DNA of 60,821 bases, taken from positions 1 through 60,821 of the forward strand of contig JAFZKA010000003.1 of assembly GCA_017551925.1 (NCBI GenBank), in the 5' to 3' direction. Source of the DNA: Bacteroidaceae bacterium (GTDB lineage Bacteria > Bacteroidota > Bacteroidia > Bacteroidales > Bacteroidaceae). The notes under the pieces were generated by a model, which had not been told where the DNA came from, made no database searches, and saw only the letters and a program-made list of their open reading frames with translations. Numbering within the stretch: position 1 is the stretch's first letter; the number at the start of each line of letters is the position of its first letter. A program made the translations under genes and the position numbers. Shown here piece after piece: positions 45,082-53,122 of this stretch.

Positions 45082-45729
45082 ATGAAAGAACAGGAGATTA
45101 AGGAGACACTGAGCGACATCAGGAATATGATGGAGCGGTCACAGAAGGTTATGTTTCTGAACGGGACATCGGGTGTTTTGGTTGCTGTCTGGGCTCTATT
45201 GGGGGCAGTTTTGGTCAGCAACATCCTTTACGGTTCAATATGGCCGCTATGGGGATCCACATCATTGCCTTTACAGGAAATAAATACCGGACGGTTCATC
45301 TGGGCGGCATTCTATTTTGCCTGTACATTCATTGCATCGTGCATCACCGTATGGCTCATGTCCAAGCACAGGGCGGAACGTAAAGGACTGGAGTTCAAAC
45401 TGGATGCCGGCGCAAAACAGTTGTTGCGCACTTTCTTTATAGTCATGATAATTGGCGGACTGTTCTGCCTCACTCCTTTCGGTAACGGACATTGGGAACT
45501 GGTTCCCGGTTACATGCTGGCATTCTACGGACTGGCGCTTGTGGTCATATCACCAATGGCTTTCAAAATATCCATCATAAAGTATTTCGGATTCATTCAG
45601 ATTGCAGTGGGATTGGCTGCACTGATACTACCTCAATATGGCATGATGTTCTGGACTATAGGATTCTGCATCCTGCACTTCATCTGGGGAATCTGGTTCC
45701 ATTTTGTTTTTGACCGCAAAGAAAGATGA
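45082..45729 (+). CDS. Membrane protein of the wHTH/DUF4153 operon
   Basis: This 215-aa protein has a short polar N-terminus with a helical stretch (MKEQEIKETLSDIRNMMERS) and five or six hydrophobic segments (about 27-48, 70-92, 113-133, 140-160, 168-205). I recognise no domain. It is the first gene of a three-gene operon, and its stop overlaps the start of the winged-helix gene by 4 bp. The context suggests it is regulated by, or senses for, that protein. Confidence 0.75.
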   Translation: MKEQEIKETLSDIRNMMERSQKVMFLNGTSGVLVAVWALLGAVLVSNILYGSIWPLWGSTSLPLQEINTGRFIWAAFYFACTFIASCITVWLMSKHRAERKGLEFKLDAGAKQLLRTFFIVMIIGGLFCLTPFGNGHWELVPGYMLAFYGLALVVISPMAFKISIIKYFGFIQIAVGLAALILPQYGMMFWTIGFCILHFIWGIWFHFVFDRKER

Positions 45730-46025
45730 CCAGTATTGAGAATCTTGACAAGGCATTTGAAAGCCGCGTTAGGCTGGGTATAATGTCGGTGCTGACCGGA
45801 GCGGGTCAGTCAGACTTCAACACCCTTAAGACGATGCTGGGCGTATCGGACGGCAATCTGGCCAGCCATATCCGTGCTCTGGAGGAACTGGGGTACATTG
45901 AAACCCGCAAGCAGTTCATCGGCCGAAAGCCCAACACCTCCTACTTTGTTACCGACGCCGGTCAAAAAGCATTCAGCGCCCACATTGATGCCCTGACTTC
46001 TCTACTTGGTATAAAATCAGAATGA
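45726..46025 (+). CDS. Winged-helix transcriptional regulator
   Basis: This 99-aa single-domain DNA-binding protein starts MTSIENLDKAFESRVRLGIMSVL. The recognition helix region is GVSDGNLASHIRALEELGYIE and the wing is RKQFIGRKPNTSYFVT, typical of short MarR/ArsR-like 'transcriptional regulator' proteins in Bacteroidetes. It overlaps the membrane protein gene (ATGA) and is one base from the DUF4153 gene. It probably binds the TACTTTG/CAAAGTA repeat upstream and autoregulates the operon. Confidence 0.85.
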   Translation: MTSIENLDKAFESRVRLGIMSVLTGAGQSDFNTLKTMLGVSDGNLASHIRALEELGYIETRKQFIGRKPNTSYFVTDAGQKAFSAHIDALTSLLGIKSE

Positions 46026-46026
46026 T

Positions 46027-47850
46027 ATGAGTACGATAGCAGAAAGGATAAGAGGTTTGGCCGATACGGTAAGGCGGGGCATTGAGAGGTTTCCGCTGAC
46101 GGTGGTGTTTGCTTTTGCGCTTACGGTATGTGAGATTATAATTGAGTATAAAGGATATCACGGCGTCAGTAATGAATGGAAGTTTTTCATGTCATGGTAT
46201 CCTGCTACGGGAATGGCTTTATCGTTAAGCCTTTCCCTGTGGCTAGAGGAGCATGCCGGCAAGATTGCCTATAAGCTGGCAGCAGTATTGTTACACATAA
46301 TCTGGCTGGGAGTAAGCACTTTGCTGATGCAGAACCAACACATATTGTTGAATGCACCATATAAATTCGTTATTGCAGCTCTGATTGCAGTTCTGGTGCT
46401 GTCACTGCTTGTACTCTCATTCCTTAAGGATAAGAATGATGTGGCGTTCTGGAACTTCACTATTCGCTCCATAGGCGCTGTGGTTACCGCGCTTGTGGTA
46501 AGCGGAATTGTATGCGGTGGATTGGAACTTCTTTTTGTCGCTATCGAGAAACTGTTCGGGGCATATATAAGTTCACACTGTTATGTCAATATCGTTATTG
46601 TAAGTTTCTGCTTATTGGCCCCCATACTGTGTATCCAGGCTATTCCCAATGGCACTCTCAAGCATGACTATGAGCCCATGTGCCTGCCGCGGCTCATTGA
46701 GAATGCCGTAACAAAGCTGTTCACTCCCATCGCCATGGCATACTTTATTACCTTGTATTGCTATGCAGCCAAAATACTGTTCACTTGGCAACTGCCTGAC
46801 GGTTGGGTGTCATGGCTGGTATCGGCATCAATGGTGGCTATGATCCTGTTCCTGACTATGGTCTATCCGTACCTGAAGAAGGTTTCCCTCAGTTCTTCAA
46901 ACTGGAACAGGATGGCTGTCAATATCATTACACGACGTATGCCCGTACTGATGCTTCCGCTACTCATGCTCATGAGCATAGGTATTGCCAGACGTTTTTC
47001 TGATTATGGGATTACCATACTGCGCCTCTATCTGGCAGCCTTCAATCTGTGGTGTTATGCGGTATGCATAGTTCTCATCATCAGGCGCAAAGCAGGCATT
47101 ATATGGATCCCGGTATCACTTGTCCTGACTTTTGCCCTGCTCACCCTGATGCCGGTAAACGTTTCCAGTTACGTGAGGAAGAATCTGACATCGGATGTGA
47201 CTGCTACCCTGCAGGAGAACGGGTGGAACGGAGCATCCATGAGCGATGGAGAATACACTCAATTCCTGAAAAGACTGGACCCCCAAACGGCAGCACAACT
47301 TGACAGCCGCATTGACTACCTGAAACGGCAGTTCTCACGCCAGACGGTGAAAGAGTTTATTGGAGAACATGTATTCACCGGACGCAATACAGAATCTGTC
47401 TTTGAGGATGAGATAAACGGTAAAATAGAGATACACCGCTACCGCAGCATACTTGGTGACATAACGTTCAATCTTCCACAGGGTGTTACCAGGATGTGTA
47501 TGATCGATGATATACCGGCTGATTTTGACAAAGAGAGCATAGATGATGACATCCTGACCGTGCATATACATATAAACACGTTCCACACCGATACTAAAGA
47601 CTGGCATATCCCGCTGGACTATGAGTTCCGTTTTCCGCTTTCGCAACTGCGTGGAATGGAGGAAGAGATGAAACCTGAGAATATGGGCAAGAACGATTAC
47701 AACCATGCCATCTGCTATACCGGCAGACTTGTTGAGGAAACCGATGAAGACGTTCCTGATACGGTGTATCTATATCTGGACACGTTCCATGTACGCTTTG
47801 ACGGCAAGGAGGGTTACTTCAATGCCAGCGGCCCTGTATTCTTTAAATAA
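46027..47850 (+). CDS. DUF4153 membrane protein
   Basis: This 607-aa protein has about ten to twelve hydrophobic segments in the first 390 residues and a large hydrophilic C-terminal domain (about 395-607) without further helices. The pattern fits the DUF4153 family. The function is unknown. The C-terminal domain has many acidic residues and aromatic beta-strand stretches such as TVYLYLDTFHVRFDG. It is the last and largest gene in the wHTH operon and probably the main target of the regulator. Confidence 0.8.
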   Translation: MSTIAERIRGLADTVRRGIERFPLTVVFAFALTVCEIIIEYKGYHGVSNEWKFFMSWYPATGMALSLSLSLWLEEHAGKIAYKLAAVLLHIIWLGVSTLLMQNQHILLNAPYKFVIAALIAVLVLSLLVLSFLKDKNDVAFWNFTIRSIGAVVTALVVSGIVCGGLELLFVAIEKLFGAYISSHCYVNIVIVSFCLLAPILCIQAIPNGTLKHDYEPMCLPRLIENAVTKLFTPIAMAYFITLYCYAAKILFTWQLPDGWVSWLVSASMVAMILFLTMVYPYLKKVSLSSSNWNRMAVNIITRRMPVLMLPLLMLMSIGIARRFSDYGITILRLYLAAFNLWCYAVCIVLIIRRKAGIIWIPVSLVLTFALLTLMPVNVSSYVRKNLTSDVTATLQENGWNGASMSDGEYTQFLKRLDPQTAAQLDSRIDYLKRQFSRQTVKEFIGEHVFTGRNTESVFEDEINGKIEIHRYRSILGDITFNLPQGVTRMCMIDDIPADFDKESIDDDILTVHIHINTFHTDTKDWHIPLDYEFRFPLSQLRGMEEEMKPENMGKNDYNHAICYTGRLVEETDEDVPDTVYLYLDTFHVRFDGKEGYFNASGPVFFK

Positions 47851-47862
47851 TAGCACAAACGG

Positions 47863-47877
47863 ACCGTATCCCTGTGT
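47863..47877. repeat. Single arm of the CCGCATCCCTGTG-type repeat
   Basis: ACCGTATCCCTGTGT matches the left arm of the palindrome at 49045-49087 at 14 of 15 positions, including the following T-rich bases. The complementary arm is missing. Confidence 0.4.
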
Positions 47878-47927
47878 CATTTCAAACCTTTTCTCCTTAT
47901 TACTGTCTAATGAAAAAAACGGAGAAA

Positions 47928-48305
47928 ATGAAGAAGATACTTTTTGTAGTGGTGCTGGCTCTTTTAGCGGCATGCAAGGGTGATTTTGATGACGGTGTAA
48001 TGCAGAAGAAAGGAAAGATTTATACAATCAACACTGAGACTATCTGCAACGCCCGTGGTTATCATGGGAATACGCCTGTCAAAGTCACGATCAAGAAAGA
48101 TGTAATAGTGAATGTTGAGGCCATGCCAAACCGTGAGACTCCGCGTTTTTTTGAGAGAGTTCAACAAAACATGCTGCCCAAGTTCAGAGATATAAAGTTC
48201 AAGGATTACGCAACGGTTGATTGCGTATCGGGCGCAACCATCAGCAGCAAATGCGTCCGCGAGAACATGAAAGCGGCGTACGAGTACTACACCGAGCACA
48301 AATAG
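47928..48305 (+). CDS. FMN-binding-domain lipoprotein
   Basis: This 125-aa lipoprotein has the lipobox LLAACK (signal MKKILFVVVLALL); an ATG 6 codons upstream (47910) is also possible. The mature part is a short FMN-binding domain. DCVSGATISS is the flavinylation motif, in which the Thr normally carries FMN covalently attached by ApbE. It should act as a periplasmic electron carrier. No ApbE or reductase partner is in the window. It stands alone between an unrelated operon and a terminator palindrome. Confidence 0.8.
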   Translation: MKKILFVVVLALLAACKGDFDDGVMQKKGKIYTINTETICNARGYHGNTPVKVTIKKDVIVNVEAMPNRETPRFFERVQQNMLPKFRDIKFKDYATVDCVSGATISSKCVRENMKAAYEYYTEHK

Positions 48306-48349
48306 AAAAAAAGTACAATTGGGGGACTATCCCCAATTGTACTTTTTTT
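48306..48349. terminator. Bidirectional terminator made from a REP-like palindrome
   Basis: Perfect 19-bp arms (48306-48324 and 48331-48349) start with seven A and contain GTACAATTGGGG, with a 6-base loop GACTAT. It lies directly between the converging FMN lipoprotein and vapC genes and shares ACAATTGGGG with 43876-43902. Confidence 0.85.
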
Positions 48350-48351
48350 AG

Positions 48352-48774
48352 TTATTTCTCATTGAAAATGAGATTCAATCCCTGCCTTCGGTAGAAATCA
48401 AAACGTGTATCGCTGGAAATAAGCGGTATTTTAAGTGTCATGGCATGGGAGATGATAACATGATCACTTGGATCGCGATGATTCTGGGAGTTGTTGATAC
48501 GCAATCGCGCATAAGTCCGCATTACTTCTTTCTGAATAGGCAAGATCTCAACAAAATATGTCTCCTCAATAGAACGGACCATATCCTCAGCTGTTTTCCA
48601 TTTCTTATTGCCCCAACCTTTGTTATTGTAAGCTACAATAAGTTCACGTACACTTTCAGTACTGATATACAACAAGGAATTAGGTTCACCAAACAAAGCA
48701 AGAATATCAAGATCAAGGCTATGATAATCAGTACTCAGGTATATAAAGATGTTTGTGTCAATCAGGTATCTCAT
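48352..48774 (-). CDS. VapC-type PIN-domain ribonuclease toxin
   Basis: This 140-aa PIN protein starts MRYLIDTNIFIYL. The acidic metal site is D6, E44 (or E40), D101/D104 in HRDPSDHVI and D122 in SSDTRF. PIN toxins cut tRNA or rRNA. A further upstream ATG (48819) would add 15 residues that overlap the antitoxin gene and is rejected. The antitoxin ORF ends 14 bp upstream. The pair is AT-rich, like the AbiEii module. Confidence 0.87.
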   Translation of the reverse strand: MRYLIDTNIFIYLSTDYHSLDLDILALFGEPNSLLYISTESVRELIVAYNNKGWGNKKWKTAEDMVRSIEETYFVEILPIQKEVMRTYARLRINNSQNHRDPSDHVIISHAMTLKIPLISSDTRFDFYRRQGLNLIFNEK

Positions 48775-48788
48775 AACTAACATCTTTA

Positions 48789-48947
48789 TTAAAGCAACAA
48801 CATAGGGTCTTTTACCCAAACTTCCCCTTGATGTTCCACAAATGCCTTCATACTTTTGCTTTGAGGAACAAAAGATTCAAAAAACGCTTTTCTCTCCTCA
48901 GGAGTATATTTCTTCCTTGGAGTTTTTCTTTCTTTTTTTGTTTCCAT
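48789..48947 (-). CDS. Small antitoxin-like protein partner of VapC
   Basis: This 52-aa ORF starts METKKERKTPRKKYTPEERK and ends WVKDPMLLL. The N-terminus is strongly basic and the C-terminus hydrophobic/aromatic, a shape often seen in small VapB-type antitoxins. It lies directly upstream of vapC on the same strand with a 14-bp gap. I do not recognise the DNA-binding fold, so the call rests on size, position and composition. Confidence 0.65.
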   Translation of the reverse strand: METKKERKTPRKKYTPEERKAFFESFVPQSKSMKAFVEHQGEVWVKDPMLLL

Positions 48948-49044
48948 GATTCAATAGTTTTAAAGTTTCGGTTGTAAAGATACAATCTCAAGCGGAAAAA
49001 ACAAAACGGCTGTTTGAAAATACAATATAATAGACACAGATGTA

Positions 49045-49087
49045 CCGCATCCCTGTGTTATTTTCTGGAAATGGCACAGGGATGCGG
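49045..49087. repeat. Perfect 13-bp inverted repeat, CCGCATCCCTGTG type
   Basis: CCGCATCCCTGTG (49045-49057) and CACAGGGATGCGG (49075-49087) enclose a 17-base loop. It lies between the antitoxin promoter region and the rpiB stop codon and could end rpiB transcription, although no clear T-run follows. Confidence 0.75.
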
Positions 49088-49106
49088 AACAATTGTGCTA
49101 TTTGCT

Positions 49107-49535
49107 TTACTTTACAGGGATGCTGTCAACGCGGAGTTGATGGCGGCCGCCCTCGAAGGGGGTGTTCAGGTACTCGTCCATGATCTTGCGGGCCATGTCA
49201 TTGTCTATGAAACGGCCGGGCATGACAAGCACGTTGGCATCATTGTGCTGACGGATAAGGTGAGCAATCTCAGGTATCCAGCACAATCCGGCGCGGATGC
49301 TCTGATGCTTGTTCAGAGTCATGGAGATGCCCTCTCCGCTGCCGCACATGGCTATACCCTTCTCTACCTCACCGTTCTCAATGCCGCGGGCCAGAGCGTG
49401 GCCGTAATCGGCATAGTTGCAACTGTCGGGAGTATAGGTGCCGTAGTCCTTGAACTCCAGCCCCTTCTCCTTCAAGTATTCTATCACGAACTGCTTCAAC
49501 GGGAAAGCAGCGTGGTCACTTGCAATTCCTATCAT
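49107..49535 (-). CDS. rpiB: Ribose-5-phosphate isomerase B
   Basis: This 142-aa RpiB/LacAB enzyme interconverts ribose-5-P and ribulose-5-P. IGIASDHAAFPLKQ, the catalytic Cys in MCGSGEGISMTLNK, and the His in RQHNDANVLVMPGR are present. Its start codon shares one base with the stop codon of tkt, so the two pentose-phosphate enzymes are coupled. Together with rpe it supports use of arabinose-derived pentoses. Confidence 0.93.
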   Translation of the reverse strand: MIGIASDHAAFPLKQFVIEYLKEKGLEFKDYGTYTPDSCNYADYGHALARGIENGEVEKGIAMCGSGEGISMTLNKHQSIRAGLCWIPEIAHLIRQHNDANVLVMPGRFIDNDMARKIMDEYLNTPFEGGRHQLRVDSIPVK

Positions 49536-51550
49536 TACTTGAGCAATGACTTAACCTGAGCATATACGTTCTCAGCGGTGAAACCGAGCTTCTCGTCGAG
49601 CACCTTGTAAGGAGCTGAGAAACCGAATGAGCTGAGACCCCAAACCTTACCGCTGGCACCTACCAGACCCTCAAGGGTTACAGGCAGACCGGCGGTGAGA
49701 CCGAACTTACGCTTGTTACCGGGCAGGATGCTGCGCTGATAAGCCTTGGACTGGCTGCGGAACAGACCCTCAGAAGGAACGCTTACGATGCGGCACTTGA
49801 TACCGTCCTTACGCAGGAGCTCAGCACCAGCAACCAGAGTTGATACCTCTGAACCTGAAGCGAGCAGGACAACGTCAAAGTCAGCATCGGAACCTGCAAC
49901 GATGTAAGCACCCTTGGCAGCCTGGCTGTAGTCATTACCTGCGGGCAGAGTCTTGATGTTCTGACGGCTCAGGATAAGACCTGTGGGTGAAGTGGTATTC
50001 TCCATGGCGAGCTTCCAAGCCTGTGTGGTCTCGTCGCTGTCGGCGGGACGGAGAACAAGCATTGAGTTCTTGCCCTTGTGAGTCTTGAGCTTCTCCATGA
50101 GACGGATCTGTGCCTCCTGCTCAACGGGCTCATGTGTAGGACCGTCCTCACCTACGCGGAATGCATCGTGAGTCCAGATGAACTTGACGGGGAGCTCCAT
50201 GAGAGCAGCCATACGTACGGCGGGCTTCATGTAGTCTGAGAATACAAAGAATGTACCGCAAGCGGGGATAACACCACCGTGCAGAGCCATACCGATGCAG
50301 CAGCAAGCCATGGTGAGCTCGGCTACGCCAGCCTGGAAGAATGCACCGCTGAAGTCACCCTTAACCATGTTGGTTGTATACTTGAGGAAACCGTCTGTCT
50401 TATCTGAGTTGCTGAGGTCGGCACTTGCGCAGATCATGTTGGGAACCTGCTGAGCGAGTTGGCTCAGAACTGCAGCTGATGCTGAACGTGTGGCGTCATC
50501 GGCCTTCTGCTCAACCTTGCTCCAGTCAATCTTGGGAGCCTTGCCGCTGAACCACTCCTTGAGGAGGGCAGCCTTCTCAGGATTTGCCTTCTCCCAGGCA
50601 GCCTTGCGGGCATACTTGGCATCCATGATCTTACGGAGTTCCTTGGCGCGGTCAGCATAGAGTTTCTTGACCTCGGGGAAGATCTGGAAAGGATTCTCAG
50701 GATCGCCGCCCAGAGCCTTGATGGTGTTGACATAAGCGTCACCACCCAGAGGAGCACCGTGAGTCTTGCAGTTACGCTCGTAACTGGTACCATCGGCCTT
50801 GAGGGCACCCTTACCCATGATGCACTTACCGATGATCAGGGTCGGTTTGCCGTTGGCGTTCTGAGCCATGGTCAGAGCACCGCGGATCTGGTCAACGCAG
50901 TTACCGTTAATCTCATATACGTTCCAACCCCATGCACGGTACTTGGCAGCGGTGTCCTCGGATGTAACCACCTTGGTCTCGGTTGAGAGCTGGATGTCAT
51001 TTGAATCATAGAACATGATGAGGTTGTCAAGACCCAGAGTACCGGCAATACGGCCTGCGCCCTGTGAGATCTCCTCCTGGATACCACCGTCAGAGATGTA
51101 AGCGTAGATCTTGTGGTTCATTACCTCACTGCCCAATACGGCTGCCAGATGCTTCTCGGCAATGGCGGCACCTACTGCGAATACATGACCCTGACCAAGA
51201 GGACCTGATGTATTCTCAATACCGCGTGCAACCTCAAGTTCGGGGTGACCGGTAACAGGTGAGCCCCACTGACGCAGTGTAGCCAGTTCCTCCATTGAGA
51301 ACTTGCCTGTAAGAGCAAGCTGTGAGTAAAGCATGGGAGCCATGTGGCCGGGATCCAGGAAGAAACGGTCACGACCCTCAAACTTCATGTTGCGGGGATC
51401 ATACTCCAGGAACTCGCTGAAAAGCACGTTAATGAAATCAGCACCGCCCATGGCGCCACCGGGGTGACCTGACTTGGCCTTCTCGACCATTGACGCAGCC
51501 AGAATACGGATATTATCGGCTGCCTTGTTCATCAATTCTTTACTGTTCAT
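49535..51550 (-). CDS. tkt: Transketolase
   Basis: This 671-aa thiamine diphosphate enzyme shows HPGGAMGGADF, the TPP/Mg motif SDGGIQEEISQGAGRIAGTLGL, the Asn in FYDSNDIQL, the glutamate motif GVAELTMACCCIGMALHGG and the C-terminal domain. It moves two-carbon units between pentose and hexose phosphates. Canonical enzymes have GDG at the TPP motif; here it reads SDG, a conservative change. The gene has its own promoter and drives rpiB. Confidence 0.95.
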   Translation of the reverse strand: MNSKELMNKAADNIRILAASMVEKAKSGHPGGAMGGADFINVLFSEFLEYDPRNMKFEGRDRFFLDPGHMAPMLYSQLALTGKFSMEELATLRQWGSPVTGHPELEVARGIENTSGPLGQGHVFAVGAAIAEKHLAAVLGSEVMNHKIYAYISDGGIQEEISQGAGRIAGTLGLDNLIMFYDSNDIQLSTETKVVTSEDTAAKYRAWGWNVYEINGNCVDQIRGALTMAQNANGKPTLIIGKCIMGKGALKADGTSYERNCKTHGAPLGGDAYVNTIKALGGDPENPFQIFPEVKKLYADRAKELRKIMDAKYARKAAWEKANPEKAALLKEWFSGKAPKIDWSKVEQKADDATRSASAAVLSQLAQQVPNMICASADLSNSDKTDGFLKYTTNMVKGDFSGAFFQAGVAELTMACCCIGMALHGGVIPACGTFFVFSDYMKPAVRMAALMELPVKFIWTHDAFRVGEDGPTHEPVEQEAQIRLMEKLKTHKGKNSMLVLRPADSDETTQAWKLAMENTTSPTGLILSRQNIKTLPAGNDYSQAAKGAYIVAGSDADFDVVLLASGSEVSTLVAGAELLRKDGIKCRIVSVPSEGLFRSQSKAYQRSILPGNKRKFGLTAGLPVTLEGLVGASGKVWGLSSFGFSAPYKVLDEKLGFTAENVYAQVKSLLK

Positions 51551-51593
51551 TGTTATATTTGTTTAGTGAATTTTGCAAAAACGCAGTAGCTTG

Positions 51594-51601
51594 CAAATTT
51601 A
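51594..51601 (-). promoter_or_regulatory. tkt-rpiB promoter -7 box
   Basis: Minus-strand TAAATTTG lies 43 bp before the tkt ATG, in the divergent gap 51551-51745. Confidence 0.6.
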
Positions 51602-51684
51602 GAAAAAATATAGCAGTAAAGAAAGCATGTGCGCTTTTTTGTATAATAAGGTATCGTCAATGCACCTATAAACCCATTTTTTAC

Positions 51685-51692
51685 TATTTTTG
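51685..51692 (+). promoter_or_regulatory. Phosphatase-ROK-GT operon promoter -7 box
   Basis: TATTTTTG matches TAnnTTTG, 53 bp before the ATG at 51746. No clear -33 TTTG is seen. Confidence 0.5.
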
Positions 51693-51745
51693 CATGCAAC
51701 AAACCAATTCTTTTCTTAAAAACCTACTAATTCTGACCTAAAAAG

Positions 51746-53122
51746 ATGAAGAAATCAATCATTATCAGTTTAGCGCTTCTGCTGCCGTTTGCACTTTGCG
51801 CAGAGATTACCAAGAAAGAAGACATCAACAAGGATAACCTCTACAAGTTCAGAGGAAGCATGACCCAGTATGAGGATCCCGGCGTAACCTATTCAAAGGC
51901 CCCCAAGGGTTTCAAACCATTCTATATGAGCCACTACGGACGCCACGGTTCACGTTACCTGCTCAACACACCGCAGTACAATGACCCGTTGACCATACTC
52001 CAGCAGGCCAATGACAAAGGCGTTTTGACCGATTTCGGTAAGGATGTTCTGCGCCGCATAGATATAATGGCAAAGGATGCTGACGGACACCTGGGCGACC
52101 TGACAATAGTAGGCCAGCAGCAGCACCGCGGTATTGCACGCCGCATGGTACGCAACTATCCGGAGATATTCAACAAGAACACCACCATTGTGGCACGTTC
52201 AACAACATCACACCGTGTAATGGCCAGTATGACTGCCGCCCTCATGGAGTTCTCAAGCATACTGCCCAAGATGAACATTGACTACAACGACAGTGATTTT
52301 GACAGAGGTTACATGAACTCTGAGGACAGGGCTATCAACAGCGCCAAGAACAGCCGCGAGAGAAACGCTGCAGTCAGCGAATTCAACGCCAAGCATAACA
52401 ATCCGGAGCGTCTGATGTGCGCACTCTTTACTGATACGACATTCATTACCCGCTATGAAAGGACATCTTCATCAGGTTCAGTTTCCGTATCGGACCGTTC
52501 AGATGATCTCTACACAAAGATATATGACATTGCAGCCAACATGGGCAGCCATTCATATCTGGGATTTGACCTTGATGACGTATTCACTTTTGACGAGTGG
52601 TATGACTGCTGGCTCCAGAACAACCTCTACTGGTTCTCAGTATCAGGTTACCACAAACTCACACAGAACCTGGTGCCTTACGGCCACGCCACACTGCTCC
52701 AGGATTTTCTTGACAAGGCCGATATAGCCATTGCGAACGGCACCCCCAGCGCAAACCTGCGTTACGGACATGACACTGCCCTTTATCCGCTGCTCTGCCT
52801 CATGGAGGTTAACGACTGCGGTTATGCACCCGATGACATTGAAGACCTGGCCAGCAAGTGGGTCAACTATGACATTGTACACATGGGCAGTAACATCCAA
52901 CTCATATTCTTCAAGGACAAGAACGGAAAGATCCTTGTAAGGGCACTGCTTGATGAAAAAGAGGCTACTCTGCCTGTTGAGTGCTACAAGGATGCCAAAG
53001 GCAAGGAGTATCCCTATTTCTACGAGTGGGACAAACTTGAGAAATACTACCGCGACATTCTGGCCAAGTGGGATAAGATTAAGGCCGAACTCCCCACCCC
53101 CACAACTTCAAGCAGATATTGA
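51746..53122 (+). CDS. Exported histidine acid phosphatase (MINPP-like)
   Basis: This 458-aa protein has a signal peptide (cleavage near ALCAE). The branch 2 histidine-phosphatase motif GRHGSR lies at residues 65-70 (H67 the nucleophile), with RYGHDTAL near 340 supplying the proton-donor HD. Length and motifs fit multiple-inositol-polyphosphate phosphatases of gut Bacteroides, which degrade phytate, but other phosphomonoesters are possible. Its stop codon overlaps the ROK kinase start (TGATG), so the two are coupled. Confidence 0.82.
   Translation: MKKSIIISLALLLPFALCAEITKKEDINKDNLYKFRGSMTQYEDPGVTYSKAPKGFKPFYMSHYGRHGSRYLLNTPQYNDPLTILQQANDKGVLTDFGKDVLRRIDIMAKDADGHLGDLTIVGQQQHRGIARRMVRNYPEIFNKNTTIVARSTTSHRVMASMTAALMEFSSILPKMNIDYNDSDFDRGYMNSEDRAINSAKNSRERNAAVSEFNAKHNNPERLMCALFTDTTFITRYERTSSSGSVSVSDRSDDLYTKIYDIAANMGSHSYLGFDLDDVFTFDEWYDCWLQNNLYWFSVSGYHKLTQNLVPYGHATLLQDFLDKADIAIANGTPSANLRYGHDTALYPLLCLMEVNDCGYAPDDIEDLASKWVNYDIVHMGSNIQLIFFKDKNGKILVRALLDEKEATLPVECYKDAKGKEYPYFYEWDKLEKYYRDILAKWDKIKAELPTPTTSSRY

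Noticed and set aside
43798-49087. Possible CRISPR array
   Set aside because: The palindromes are few, differ in type and are separated by genes, not by regular spacers.
43798-49107. Possible prophage or integrative element
   Set aside because: No integrase, transposase, structural or conjugation gene and no attachment-site duplication was found; the stretch is better described as accessory cassettes.
49014-49559. 181-codon plus-strand ORF opposite rpiB
   Set aside because: It is antisense to a clear rpiB and lacks any recognisable motif.
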